Below, piece by piece: positions 36,251 through 49,928 of a stretch of DNA of 64,000 nt. The position numbers were made by a program, and so were the translations under genes. The stretch is from NCBI RefSeq assembly GCF_029168945.1, contig NC_083603.1:1-64000 (forward strand). The letters run 5' to 3'. The notes beneath the pieces were generated by a model. The model ran no database searches and had not been told where the DNA came from. It was given only the letters and a program-made list of their open reading frames with translations. Every line of letters starts with the position of its first letter. The first letter of the stretch is position 1. This DNA is from Cannabis sativa. Its lineage: Eukaryota; Streptophyta; Magnoliopsida; Rosales; Cannabaceae.

Positions 36251-39200
36251 GTTAAAATTTCCCCTGAAAAGAAGAATATTTTCAATTAGGGGGCCATTTC
36301 AACAAATTTTAACCCAAAACCAATCTTCATATTAATTTCTTAGTAGTAAAAATTCATTGTGACTAGTGGCAAAAAATATTCCGAGATTGGTCCGGGCCAC
36401 AATTCAAAACGGGTACCACTATCAGAAATGTGAGATTTTCACTATTTCGATTAAAACGATCGTTAGTGCAAGAAAAATAATTTTTCTCTCAACGTGTCCA
36501 AGAGAAAAGTGATGCACAACGGTCTTTTCTAGGCCCCCGTTAAATTTCATGATCTTTAGAGATGTGTAGGTCGAGATTTTAACAGATAACTAACGAGTGT
36601 AAGAGTAAGGAAAAAACTTGTTAAAATTTCCCCTGAAAAGAAGAATATTTTCAATTAGGGGGCCATTTCAAAAAATTTTAACCCAAAACCAATCTTCATA
36701 TTCATTTCTTAGTAGTAAAAATTCATTGTGACTAGTGGCAAAAAATATTCCGAGATTGGTCCGGGCCACATTTCACAAAGGGGTACCACTATCAGAAATG
36801 TGAGATTTTCACTATTTCGATTAAAACGATCGTTAGTGCAAGAAAACTAATTTTTCTCTCAACGTGTCCAAGACAAAAGTGATGCACAACGGTCTTGGCT
36901 AGGCCCCCGTGAAATTTCATGATCTTTGGAGATGTGTACGTCGAGATTTTAACAGATAACTAACGAGTGTAAGAGTAAGAAAAAACTTGTTAAAATTTCC
37001 CCTGAAAAGAAGAATATTTTCAATTAGGGGGCCGTTTCAACAAATTTTAACCCAAAACAAATATTCATATTCATTTCTTAGTAGTAAAAATTCATTGTGA
37101 CTAGTGGCAAAAAATATTCCGAGATTGGTCCGGGCCACAATTCACAAAGGGGGTACCACTATCAGAAATGTGAGATTTTCACTATTTCGATTAAAACGAT
37201 CGTTAGTGCAAAAAAACTAATTTTTCTCTGAATGTTTCCAAGAGAAAAGTGATGCACAACGGTCTGTTCTAGGCCCCCGTGAAATTTCATGATCTTTGGA
37301 GATGTGTAGGTCGAGATTTTAACAGATAACTAACGAGTGTAAGAGTAACGAAAAAACTTGTTAAAATTTCCCCTGAAAAGAAGAATATTTTCAATTAGGG
37401 GGCCATTTGAACAAATTTTAACCCAAAACCAATCTTTATATTCATTTCTTAGTAGTAAAAATTCATTGTGACTAGTGGCAAAAAATATTCCGAGATTGGT
37501 CCGTGCCACATTTCACAAAGGGGTACCACTATCAGAAATGTGAGATTTTCACTATTTCGATTAAAACGATCGTTAGTGCAAGAAAACTAATTTTTCTCTC
37601 AATGTGTCCAAGAGAAAAGTGATGCACAACGGTCTTGGCTAGGCCCCCATGAAATTTCATGATCTTTGGAGATGTGTAGGTTGAGATTTTAACAGATAAC
37701 TAACGAGTGTAAGAGTAAGGAAAAAACTTGTAAAAATTTCCCCTGTAAAGAAGAATATTTTCAATTAGGGGGCCATTTCAACAAATTTTAACCCAAAACC
37801 ATTCTTCATATTCATTTCTTAGTAGTACAAATTGATTGTGACTAGTGGCATAAAATATTCCGAGATTGGTCCGGGCCACATTTCACAAAGGGGTACCACT
37901 ATCAGAAATGTGAGATTTTCACTATTTCAATTAAAACGATCGTTAGTGCAAGAAAACTAATTTTTCTCTCAACGTGTCCAAGAGAAAAGTGATGCACAAC
38001 GGTCTTTTCTAGGCCCCCGTTAAATTTCATGATCTTTGGAGATGTGTACGTCGAGATTTTAACAGATAACTAACGAGTGTAAGAGTAAGGAAAAAACTTT
38101 TTAAAATTTCCCATGAAAAGAAGAATATTTTATATTAGGGGGCCATTTCAACAAATTTTAACCCAAAACCACTCTTAATATTCATTTCTTAGTAGTACAA
38201 ATTCATTGTGACTAGTGGCAAAAAATATTCCGAGATTGGTCCGTGCCACATTTCACAAAGGGGTACCACTATCAGAAATGTGAGATTTTCACTATTTCGA
38301 TTAAAATGATCGTTAGTGCAAGAAAACTAATTTTTCTCTCAATGTGTCAAATAGAAAAGTGATGCACAACGGTCTAGGCTAGGCCCCCGTGAAATTTCAT
38401 GATCTTTGGAGATGTGTAGGTTGAGATTTTTACAAATAACTAACGATTGTAAGAGTAAGGAAAAAACTTGTTAAAATTTCCCCTGAAAAGAAGAATATTT
38501 TCAATTAGGGGGCTATTTCAACAAATTTTAAACCAAAACCAATCTTCGTATTCATTTCTTAGTAGTACAAATTGATTGTGACTAGTGGCAAAAAATATTC
38601 CAAAATTTGTCCAGGCCACATTTCACAAAGGGGTACCACTATCGGAAGTGTGAGATTTTCACTATTTCAATTAAAATGATCGTTAGTGCAAGAAAACTAA
38701 TTTTTCTATCAACGTGTCCAATAGAAAAGTGATGCACAACGGTCTTTGCTAGGCCCCTGTGAAATTTCATGATCTTTCGAGATGTGTAGGTTGAGATTTT
38801 AACAGATAACTAACGAGTGTAAGAGTAAGGAAAAAACTTGTTAAAATTTCCCCTGAAAAGAAGAATATTTTCAATTAGGGGGCCATTTCAACAAATTTTA
38901 ACCCAAAACCATTCTTCATATTCATTTCTTAGTAGTAAAAATTTATTGTGACTAGTGGCAAATAAAATTCCGAGATTGGTCCGGGCCACATTTCACAAAG
39001 GGGTACCACTATCAGAAATGTGAGATTTTCACTATTTCGATTAAAACGATCGTTAGTGCAAGAAAACTAATTTTTCTCTCAACGTGTCCAAGAGAAAAGT
39101 GATGCACAACGGTATTGGCTAGGCCCCCGTGAAATTTCATGATCTTTGGAGATGTGTAGGTTGAGATTTTAACAGATAACTAACGAGTGTAAAAGTAAGG

Positions 39201-40319
39201 AAAAAACTTGTTAAAATTTCCCCTGAAAAGAAGAATATTTTCAATTAGGGGGCCATTTCAACAAATTTTAACCCAAAACCATTCTTCATATTCATTTCTT
39301 AGTAGTACAAATTGATTGTGACTAGTGGCATAAAATATTCCGAGATTGGTCCGGGCCACATTTCACAAAGGGGTACCACTATCAGAAATGTGAGATTTTC
39401 ACTATTTCGATTAAAACGATCGTTAGTGCAAGAAAACTAATTTTTCTCTCAATGTGTCCAAGAGAAAAGTGATGCACAACGGTCTTGGCTAGGCCCCCGT
39501 GAAATATCATGATCTTTGGAGATGTGTAGGTTGAGATTTTAACAGATAACTAACGAGTGTAAGAGTAAGGAAAAAACTTGTAAAAATTTCCCCTATAAAG
39601 AAGAATATTTTCAATTAGGGGGCCATTTCAACAAATTTTAACCCAAAACCATTCTTCATATTCATTTCTTAGTAGTACAAATTGATTGTGACTAGTGGCA
39701 TAAAATATTCCGAGATTGGTCCGGGCCACATTTCACAAAGGGGTACCACTATCAGAAATGTGAGATTTTCACTATTTCGATTAAAACGATCGTTAGTGCA
39801 AGAAAACTAATTTTTCTCTCAACGTGTCCAAGAGAAAAGTGATGCACAACGGTCTTGGCTAGGCCCCCGTGAAATTTCATGATTTTTGGAGATGTGTAGG
39901 TTGAGATTTTAACAGATAACTAACAAGTGTAAGAGTAAGGAAAAAACTTGTTAAAATTTCCCCTGAAAAGAAGAATATTTTCAATTAGGGGGCCATTTCA
40001 ACAAATTTTAACCAAAAACCATTCTTCATATTCATTTCTTAGTAGTACAAATTGATTGTGACTAGTGGCATAAAATATTCCGAGATTGGTCCGGGCCACA
40101 TTTCACAAAGGGGTACCACTATCAGAAATGTGAGATTTTCACTATTTCGATTAAAATAATCGTTAGTGCAAGAAAACTAATTTTTCTCTCAACGTGTCCA
40201 AGAGAAAAGTGATGCACAACGGTCTTCGCTAGGCCCCCGTGAAATTTCATGATCTTTGGAGATGTGTAGGTTGAGATTTTAACAGATAACTAACGAGTGT
40301 AAGAGTAAGGAAAAAACTT
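36251..40319 (+). repeat. Zone 5 HOR copy 1, complete 11-monomer A-K (4069 bp)
   Basis: Starts: A 36251, B 36620, C 36989, D 37360, E 37730, F 38100, G 38470, H 38840, I 39210, J 39580, K 39950. Markers: A CAATTCAAAACGGG, AAAAATAATT and TTTAGAG; B AAAAAATTTT with a TCGAG tail; C GGCCGTTT, CAAATATTCAT and CTGTTCTAGG; D CATTTGAAC and AATCTTTAT; E GTAAAG, TTTCAATT, CTTTTCTAGG and TACGTCGAG; F CTTTTTAAAA, TTATATTA, CACTCTTAATATT and GTCAAATAG; G GGCTATTT, TTCGTATT, TTTGTCCAGG and CGGAAGTG; H AAAAATTTATTG and CAAATAAAATTCC; I AAATATCATG; J CCTATAAAG; K TAACCAAAAACC. Confidence 0.9.
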
Positions 40320-43300
40320 GTTAAAATTTCCCCTGAAAAGAAGAATATTTTCAATTAGGGGGCCATTTCAACAAATTTTAACCCAAAACCAATCTTCATA
40401 TTAATTTCTTAGTAGTAAAAATTCATTGTGACTAGTGGCAAAAAATATTCCGAGATTGGTCCGGGCCACAATTCAAAACGGGTACCACTATCAGAAATGT
40501 GAGATTTTCACTATTTCGATTAAAACGATCGTTAGTGCAAGAAAAATAATTTTTCTCTCAACGTGTCCAAGAGAAAAGTGATGCACAACGGTCTTTTCTA
40601 GGCCCCTGTTAAATTTCATGATCTTTAGAGATGTGTAGGTCGAGATTTTAACAGATAACTAACGAGTGTAAGAGTAAGGAAAAACTTGTTAAAATTTCCC
40701 CTGAAAAGAAGAATATTTTCAATTAGGGGGCCATTTCAAAAAATTTTAACCCAAAACCAATCTTCATATTCATTTCTTAGTAGTAAAAATTCATTGTGAC
40801 TAGTGGCAAAAAATATTCCGAGATTGGTCCGGGCCACATTTCACAAAGGGGTACCACTATCAGAAATGTGAGATTTTCACTATTTCGATTAAAACGATCG
40901 TTAGTGCAAGAAAACTAATTTTTCTCTCAACGTGTCCAAGAGAAAAGTCATGCACAACGGTCTTGGCTAGGCCCCCGTGAAATTTCATGATCTTTGGAGA
41001 TGTGTAGGTCGAGATTTTAACAGATAACTAACGAGTGTAAGAGTAAGGAAAAAACTTGTTAAAATTTCCCCTGAAAAGAAGAATATTTTCAATTAGGGGG
41101 CCGTTTCAACAAATTTTAACCCAAAACAAATATTCATATTCATTTCTTAGTAGTAAAAATTCATTGTGACTAGTGGCAAAAAATATTCCGAGATTGGTCC
41201 GGGCCACAATTCACAAAGGGGGTACCACTATCAGAAATGTGAGATTTTCACTATTTCGATTAAAATGATCGTTAGTGCAAAAAAACTTTTTCTCTGAACG
41301 TTTCCAAGAGAAAAGTGATGCACAACGGTCTGTTCTAGGCCCCGTGAAATTTCATGATCTTTGGAGATGTGTAGGTCGAGATTTTAACAGATAACTAACG
41401 AGTGTAAGAGTAACGAAAAAACTTCTTAAAATTTCCCCTGAAATGAAGAATATTTTCAATTAGGGGGCCATTTGAACAAATTTTAACCCAAAACCAATCT
41501 TTATATTCATTTCTTAGTAGTAAAAATTCATTGTGACTAGTGGCAAAAAATATTCCGAGATTGGTGCCGCGACATTTCACAAAGGGGTACCACTATCAGA
41601 AATGTGAGATTTTCACTATTTCGATTAAAACGATCGTTAGTGCAAGAAAACTAATTTTTCTCTCAATGTGTCCAAGAGAAAAGTGATGCACAACGGTCTT
41701 GGCTAGGCCCCCGTGAAATTTCATGATCTTTGGAGATGTGTAGGTTGAGATTTTAACAGATAACTAACGAGTGTAAGAGTAAGGAAAAAACTTGTAAAAA
41801 TTTCCCCTGTAAAGAAGAATATTTTCAATTAGGGGGCCATTTCAACAAATTTTAACCCAAAACCATTCTTCATATTCATTTCTTAGTAGTACAAATTGAT
41901 TGTGACTAGTGGCATAAAATATTCCGAGATTGGTCCGGGCCACATTTCACAAAGTGGTACCACTATCAGAAATGTGAGATTTTCACTATTTCAATTAAAA
42001 CGATCGTTAGTGCAAGAAAACTAATTTTTCTCTCAACGTGTCCAAGAGAAAAGTGATGCACAACGGTCTTTTCTAGGCCCCCGTTAAATTTCATGATCTT
42101 TGGAGATGTGTACGTCGAGATTTTAACAGATAACTAACGAGTGTAAGAGTAAGGAAAAAACTTTTTAAAATTTCCCATGAAAAGAAGAATATTTTATATT
42201 AGGGGGCCATTTCAACAAATTTTAACCCAAAACCACTCTTAATATTCATTTCTTAGTAGTACAAATTCATTGTGACTAGTGGCAAAAAATATTCCGAGAT
42301 TGGTCCGGGCCACATTTCACAAAGGGGTACCACTATCATAAATGTGAGATTTTCACTATTTCGATTAAAATGATCGTTAGTGCAAGAAAACTAATTTTTC
42401 TCTCAATGTGTCAAATAGAAAAGTGATGCACAACGGTCTAGGCTAGGCCCCCGTGAAATTTCATGATCTTTGGAGATGTGTAGGTTGAGATTTTTACAAA
42501 TAACTAACGATTGTAAGAGTAAGGAAAAAACTTGTTAAAATTTCCCCTGAAAAGAAGAATATTTTCAATTAGGGGGCTATTTCAACAAATTTTAAACCAA
42601 AACCAATCTTCGTATTCATTTCTTAGTAGTACAAATTGATTGTGACTAGTGGCAAAAAATATTTTAAAATTTGTCCAGGCCACATTTCACAAAGGGGTAC
42701 CACTATCGGAAGTGTGAGATTTTCACTATTTCGATTAAAATGATCGTTAGTGCAAGAAAACTAATTTTTCTATCAACGTGTCCAATAGAAAAGTGATGCA
42801 CAACGGTCTTTGCTAGGCCCCTGTGAAATTTCATGATCTTTCGAGATGTGTAGGTTGAGATTTTAACAGATAACTAACGAGTGTAAGAGTAAGGAAAAAA
42901 CTTGTTAAAATTTCCCCTGAAAAGAAGAATATTTTCAATTAGGGGGCCATTTCAACAAATTTTAACCCAAAACCATTCTTCATATTCATTTCTTAGTAGT
43001 AAAAATTTATTGTGACTAGTGGCAAATAAAATTCCGAGATTGGTCCGGGCCACATTTCACAAAGGGGTACCACTATCAGAAATGTGAGATTTTCACTATT
43101 TCGATTAAAACGATCGTTAGTGCAAGAAAACTAATTTTTCTCTCAACGTGTCCAAGAGAAAAGTGATGCACAACGGTCTTGGCTAGGCCCCCGTGAAATA
43201 TCATGATCTTTGGAGATGTGTAGGTTGAGATTTTAACAGATAACTAACGAGTGTAAGAGTAAGGAAAAAACTTGTAAAAATTTCCCCTATAAAGAAGAAT

Positions 43301-44012
43301 ATTTTCAATTAGGGGGCCATTTCAACAAATTTTAACCCAAAACCATTCTTCATATTCATTTCTTAGTAGTACAAATTGATTGTGACTAGTGGCATAAAAT
43401 ATTCCGAGATTGGTCCGGGCCACATTTCACAAAGGGGTACCACTATCAGAAATGTGAGATTTTCACTATTTCGATTAAAACGATCGTTAGTGCAAGAAAA
43501 CTAATTTTTCTCTCAACGTGTCCAAGAGAAAAGTGATGCACAACGGTCTTGGCTAGGCCCCCGTGAAATTTCATGATCTTTGGAGATGTGTAGGTTGAGA
43601 TTTTAACAGATAACTAACGAGTGTAAGAGTAAGGAAAAACTTGTTAAAATTTCCCCTGAAAAGAAGAATATTTTCAATTAGGGGGCCATTTCAACAAATT
43701 TTAACCAAAAACCATTCTTCATATTCATTTCTTAGTAGTGCAAATTGATTGTGACTAGTGGCATAAAATATTCCGAGATTGGTCCGGGCCACATTTCACA
43801 AAGGGGTACCACTATCAGAAATGTGAGATTTTCACTATTTCGATTAAAACAATCGTTAGTGCAAGAAAACTAATTTTTCTCTCAACGTGTCCAAGAGAAA
43901 AGTGATGCACAACGGTCTTTGCTAGGCCCCCGTGAAATTTCATGATCTTTGGAGATGTGTAGGTTGAGATTTTAACGGATAACTAACGAGTGTAAGAGTA
44001 AGGAAAAAACTT
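40320..44012 (+). repeat. Zone 5 HOR copy 2 (10 monomers, 3693 bp)
   Basis: Starts: 40320 A, 40688 B, 41058 C, 41425 D, 41794 E, 42164 F, 42534 G, 42904 H/I, 43274 J, 43643 K. The monomer at 42904 has the H head (TTTATTG, CAAATAAAATTCC) and the I tail (AAATATCATG), so one monomer was lost by recombination between H and I. C has the shortened AAAAAAACTTTTTCTCTG, and D starts CTTCTTAAAA with CTGAAATGAAG. Confidence 0.9.
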
Positions 44013-47000
44013 GTTAAAATTTCCCCTGAAAAGAAGAATATTTTCAATTAGGGGGCCATTTCAACAAATTTTAACCCAAAACCAATCTTCATATTAATTT
44101 CTTAGTAGTAAAAATTCATTGTGACTAGTGGCAAAAAAGATTCCGAGATTGGTCCGGGCCACAATTCAAAACGGGTACCACTATCAGAAATGTGAGATTT
44201 TCACTATTTCGATTAAAACGATCGTTAGTGCAAGAAAAATAATTTTTCTCTCAACGTGTCCAAGAGAAAAGTGATGCACAACGGTCTTTTCTAGGCCCCC
44301 GTTAAATTTCATGATCTTTAGAGATGTGTAGGTCGAGATTTTAACAGATAACTAACGAGTGTAAGAGTAAGGAAAAAACTTGTTAAAATTTCCCCTGAAA
44401 AGAAGAATATTTTCAATTAGGGCGCCATTTCAAAAAATTTTAACCCAAAACCAATCTTCATATTCATTTCTTAGTAGTAAAAATTCATTGTGACTAGTGG
44501 CAAAAAATATTCCGAGATTGGTCCGGGCCACATTTCACAAAGGGGTACCACTATCAGAAATGTGAGATTTTCACTATTTCGATTAAAACGATCGTTAGTG
44601 CAAGAAAACTAATTTTTCTCTCAACGTGTCCAAGAGAAAAGTCATGCACAACGGTCTTGGCTAGGCCCCCGTGAAATTTCATGATCTTTGGAGATGTGTA
44701 GGTCGAGATTTTAACAGATAACTAACGAGTGTAAGAGTAAGGAAAAAACTTGTTAAAATTTCCCCTGAAAAGAAGAATATTTTCAATTAGGGGGCCGTTT
44801 CAACAAATTTTAACCCAAAACAAATATTCATATTCATTTCTTAGTAGTAAAAATTCATTGTGACTAGTGGCAAAAAATATTCCGAGATTGGTCCGGGCCA
44901 CAATTCACAAAGGGGGTACCACTATCAGAAATGTGAGATTTTCACTATTTCGATTAAAATGATCGTTAGTGCAAAAAAACTTTTTCTCTGAACGTTTCCA
45001 AGAGAAAAGTGATGCACAACGGTCTGTTCTAGGCCCCCGTGAAATTTCATGATCTTTGGAGATGTGTAGGTCGAGATTTTAACAGATAACTAACGAGTGT
45101 AAGAGTAACGAAAAAACTTCTTAAAATTTCCCCTGAAATGAAGAATATTTTCAATTAGGGGGCCATTTGAACAAATTTTAACCCAAAACCAATCTTTATA
45201 TTCATTTCTTAGTAGTAAAAATTCATTGTGACTAGTGGCAAAAAATATTCCGAGATTGGTCTGGGCCACATTTCACAAAGGGGTACCACTATCAGAAATG
45301 TGAGATTTTCACTATTTCGATTAAAACGATCGTTAGTGCAAGAAAACTAATTTTTCTCTCAATGTGTCCAAGAGAAAAGTGATGCACAACGGTCTTGGCT
45401 AGGCCCCGTGAAATTTCATGATCTTTGGAGATGTGTAGGTTGAGATTTTAACAGATAACTAACGAGTGTAAGAGTAAGGAAAAAACTTGTAAAAATTTCC
45501 CCTGTAAAGAAGAATATTTTCAATTAGGGGGCCATTTCAACAAATTTTAACCCAAAACCATTCTTCATATTCATTTCTTAGTAGTACAAATTGATTGTGA
45601 CTAGTGGCATAAAATATTCCGAGATTGGTCCGGGCCACATTTCACAAAGTGGTACCACTATCAGAAATGTGAGATTTTCACTATTTCAATTAAAACGATC
45701 GTTAGTGCAAGAAAACTAATTTTTCTCTCAACGTGTCCAAGAGAAAAGTGATGCACAACGGTCTTTTCTAGGCCCCCGTTAAATTTCATGATCTTTGGAG
45801 ATGTGTACGTCGAGATTTTAACAGATAACTAACGAGTGTAAGAGTAAGGAAAAAACTTTTTAAAATTTCCCATGAAAAGAAGAATATTTTATATTAGGGG
45901 GCCATTTCAACAAATTTTAACCCAAAACCACTCTTAATATTCATTTCTTAGTAGTACAAATTCATTGTGACTAGTGGCAAAAAATATTCCGAGATTGGTC
46001 CGGGCCACATTTCACAAAGGGGTACCACTATCAGAAATGTGAGATTTTCACTATTTCGATTAAAATGATCGTTAGTGCAAGAAAACTAATTTTTCTCTCA
46101 ATGTGTCAAATAGAAAAGTGATGCACAACGGTCTAGGCTAGGCCCCCGTGAAATTTCATGATCTTTGGAGATGTGTAGGTTGAGATTTTTACAAATAACT
46201 AACGATTGTAAGAGTAAGGAAAAAACTTGTTAAAATTTCCCCTGAAAAGAAGAATATTTTCAATTAGGGGGCTATTTCAACAAATTTTAAACCAAAACCA
46301 ATCTTCGTATTCATTTCTTAGTAGTACAAATTGATTGTGACTAGTGGCAAAAAATATTTTAAAATTTGTCCAGGCCACATTTCACAAAGGGGTACCACTA
46401 TCGGAAGTGTGAGATTTTCACTATTTCGATTAAAATGATCGTTAGTGCAAGAAAACTAATTTTTCTATCAACGTGTCCAAGAGAAAAGTGATGCACAACG
46501 GTCTTGGCTAGGCCCCCGTGAAATTTTATGATCTTTAAAGATGTGTAGGTCGAGATTTTTACGTATAACTAACGAGTGTAAGAGTAAGGAAAAAACTTGT
46601 TAAAATTTCCCCTGAAAAGAAGAATATTTTCAATTAGGGGGCCATTTCAACAAATTTTAACCCAAAACCATTCTTCATATTCATTTCTTAGTAGTAAAAA
46701 TTTATTGTGACTAGTGGCAAATAAAATTCCGAGATTGGTCCGGGCCACATTTCACAAAGGGGTACCACTATCAGAAATGTGAGATTTTCACTATTTCGAT
46801 TAAAACGATCGTTAGTGCAAGAAAACTAATTTTTCTCTCAACGTGTCCAAGAGAAAAGTGATGCACAACGGTCTTGGCTAGGCCCCCGTGAAATATCATG
46901 ATCTTTGGAGATGTGTAGGTTGAGATTTTAACAGATAACTAACGAGTGTAAGAGTAAGGAAAAAACTTGTTAAAATTTCCCCTGAAAAGAAGAATATTTT

Positions 47001-49928
47001 CAATTAGGGGGCCATTTCAACAAATTTTAACCCAAAACCATTCTTCATATTCATTTCTTAGTAGTACAAATTGATTGTGACTAGTGGCATAAAATATTCC
47101 GAGATTGGTCCGGGCCACATTTCACAAAGGGGTACCACTATCAGAAATGTGAGATTTTCACTATTTCGATTAAAACGATCGTTAGTGCAAGAAAACTAAT
47201 TTTTCTCTCAACGTGTCCAAGAGAAAAGTGATGCACAACGGTCTTGGCTAGGCCCCCGTGAAATATCATGATCTTTGGAGATGTGTAGGTTGAGATTTTA
47301 ACAGATAACTAACGAGTGTAAGAGTAAGGAAAAAACTTGTAAAAATTTCCCCTATAAAGAAGAATATTTTCAATTAGGGGGCCATTTCAACAAATTTTAA
47401 CCCAAAACCATTCTTCATATTCATTTCTTAGTAGTACAAATTGATTGTGACTAGTGGCATAAAATATTCCGAGATTGGTCCGGGCCACATTTCACAAAGT
47501 GGTACCACTATCAGAAATGTGAGATTTTCACTATTTCAATTAAAACGATCGTTAGTGCAAGAAAACTAATTTTTCTCTAAACGTGTCCAAGAGAAAAGTG
47601 ATGCACAACGGTCTTTTCTAGGCCCCCGTTAAATTTCATGATCTTTGGAGATGTGTACGTCGAGATTTTAACAGATAACTAACGAGTGTAAGAGTAAGGA
47701 AAAAACTTTTTAAAATTTCCCATGAAAAGAAGAATATTTTATATTAGGGGGCCATTTCAACAAATTTTAACCCAAAACCACTCTTAATATTCATTTCTTA
47801 GTAGTACAAATTCATTGTGACTAGTGGCAAAAAATATTCCGAGATTGGTCCGGGCCACATTTCACAAAGGGGTACCACTATCAGAAATGTGAGATTTTCA
47901 CTATTTCGATTAAAATGATCGTTAGTGCAAGAAAACTAATTTTTCTCTCAATGTGTCAAATAGAAAAGTGATGCACAACGGTCTAGGCTAGGCCCCCGTG
48001 AAATTTCATGATCTTTGGAGATGTGTAGGTTGAGGTTTTTACAAATAACTAACGATTGTAAGAGTAAGGAAAAAACTTGTTAAAATTTCCCCTGAAAAGA
48101 AGAATATTTTCAATTAGGGGGCTATTTCAACAAATTTTAAACCAAAACCAATCTTCGTATTCATTTCTTAGTAGTACAAATTGATTGTGACTAGTGGCAA
48201 AAAATATTTTAAAATTTGTCCAGGCCACATTTCACAAAGGGGTACCACTATCGGAAGTGTGAGATTTTCACTATTTCGATTAAAATGATCGTTAGTGCAA
48301 GAAAACTAATTTTTCTATCAACGTGTCCAATAGAAAAGTGATGCACAACGGTCTTTGCTAGGCCCCTGTGAAATTTCATGATCTTTCGAGATGTGTAGGT
48401 TGAGATTTTAACAGATAACTAACGAGTGTAAGAGTAAGGAAAAAACTTGTTAAAATTTCCCCTGAAAAGAAGAATATTTTCAATTAGGGGGCCATTTCAA
48501 CAAATTTTAACCCAAAACCATTCTTCATATTCATTTCTTAGTAGTAAAAATTTATTGTGACTAGTGGCAAATAAAATTCCGAGATTGGTCCGGGCCACAT
48601 TTCACAAAGGGGTACCACTATCAGAAATGTGAGATTTTCACTATTTCGATTAAAACGATCGTTAGTGCAAGAAAACTAATTTTTCTCTCAACGTGTCCAA
48701 GAGAAAAGTGATGCACAACGGTATTGGCTAGGCCCCCGTGAAATTTCATGATCTTTGGAGATGTGTAGGTTGAGATTTTAACCGTATAACTAACGAGTGT
48801 AAAAGTAAGGAAAAAACTTGTTAAAATTTCCCCTGAAAAGAAGAATATTTTCAATTAGGGGGCCATTTCAACAAATTTTAACCCAAAACCATTCTTCATA
48901 TTCATTTCTTAGTAGTACAAATTGATTGTGACTAGTGGCATAAAATATTCCGAGATTGGTCCGGGCCACATTTCACAAAGGGGTACCACTATCAGAAATG
49001 TGAGATTTTCACTATTTCGATTAAAACGATCGTTAGTGCAAGAAAACTAATTTTTCTCTCAACGTGTCCAAGAGAAAAGTGATGCACAACGGTCTTGGCT
49101 AGGCCCCCGTGAAATATCATGATCTTTGGAGATGTGTAGGTTGAGATTTTAACAGATAACTAACGAGTGTAAGAGTAAGGAAAAAACTTGTAAAAATTTC
49201 CCCTGTAAAGAAGAATATTTTCAATTAGGGGGCCATTTCAAAAAATTTTAACCCAAAACCATTCTTCATATTCATTTCTTAGTAGTACAAATTGATTGTG
49301 ACTAGTGGCATAAAATATTCCGAGATTGGTCCGGGCCACATTTCACAAAGGGGTACCACTATCAGAAATGTGAGATTTTCACTATTTCGATTAAAACGAT
49401 CGTTAGTGCAAGAAAACTAATTTTTCTCTCAACGTGTCCAAGAGAAAAGTGATGCACAACGGTCTTGGCTAGGCCCCCGTGAAATTTCATGATCTTTGGA
49501 GATGTGTAGGTTGAGATTTTAACATATAACTACAAGTGTAAGAGTAAGGAAAAAACTTGTTAAAATTTCCCCTGAAAAGAAGAATATTTTCAATTAGGGG
49601 GCCATTTCAACAAATTTTAACCAAAAACCATTCTTCATATTCATTTCTTAGTAGTGCAAATTCATTGTGACTAGTGGCATAAAATATTCCGAGATTGGTC
49701 CGGGCCACATTTCACAAAGGGGTACCACTATCAGAAATGTGAGATTTTCACTATTTCGATTAAAACGATCGTTAGTGCAAGAAAACTAATTTTTCTCTCA
49801 ACGTGTCCAAGAGAAAAGTGATGCACAACGGTCTTTGCTAGGCCCCCGTGAAATTTCATGATCTTTGGAGATGTGTAGGTTGAGATTTTAACAGATAACT
49901 AACGAGTGTAAGAGTAAGGAAAAAACTT
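44013..49928 (+). repeat. Zone 5 HOR copy 3, expanded (16 monomers)
   Basis: Starts: 44013 A, 44382 B, 44752 C, 45120 D, 45489 E, 45859 F, 46229 G, 46599 H/I, 46969 I, 47339 J/E hybrid, 47709 F, 48079 G, 48449 H, 48820 I, 49190 J-like, 49559 K. The F-G-H-I set occurs twice (45859 and 47709, 1850 bp apart). The join is the hybrid at 47339, with a J head (CCTATAAAG) and E middle and tail (AAAGTGGTACC, TTTCAATT, CTTTTCTAGG). The G at 46229 has an unusual tail (TTTTATG, TTTAAAG, TTTTTACGTATAAC). Confidence 0.88.

Noticed and set aside
41395..41580. 61-codon open frame on the - strand
   Set aside because: It is a chance frame in the type D monomer at 41425, created by its private changes. Equivalent D monomers at 37360 and 45120 do not support it.
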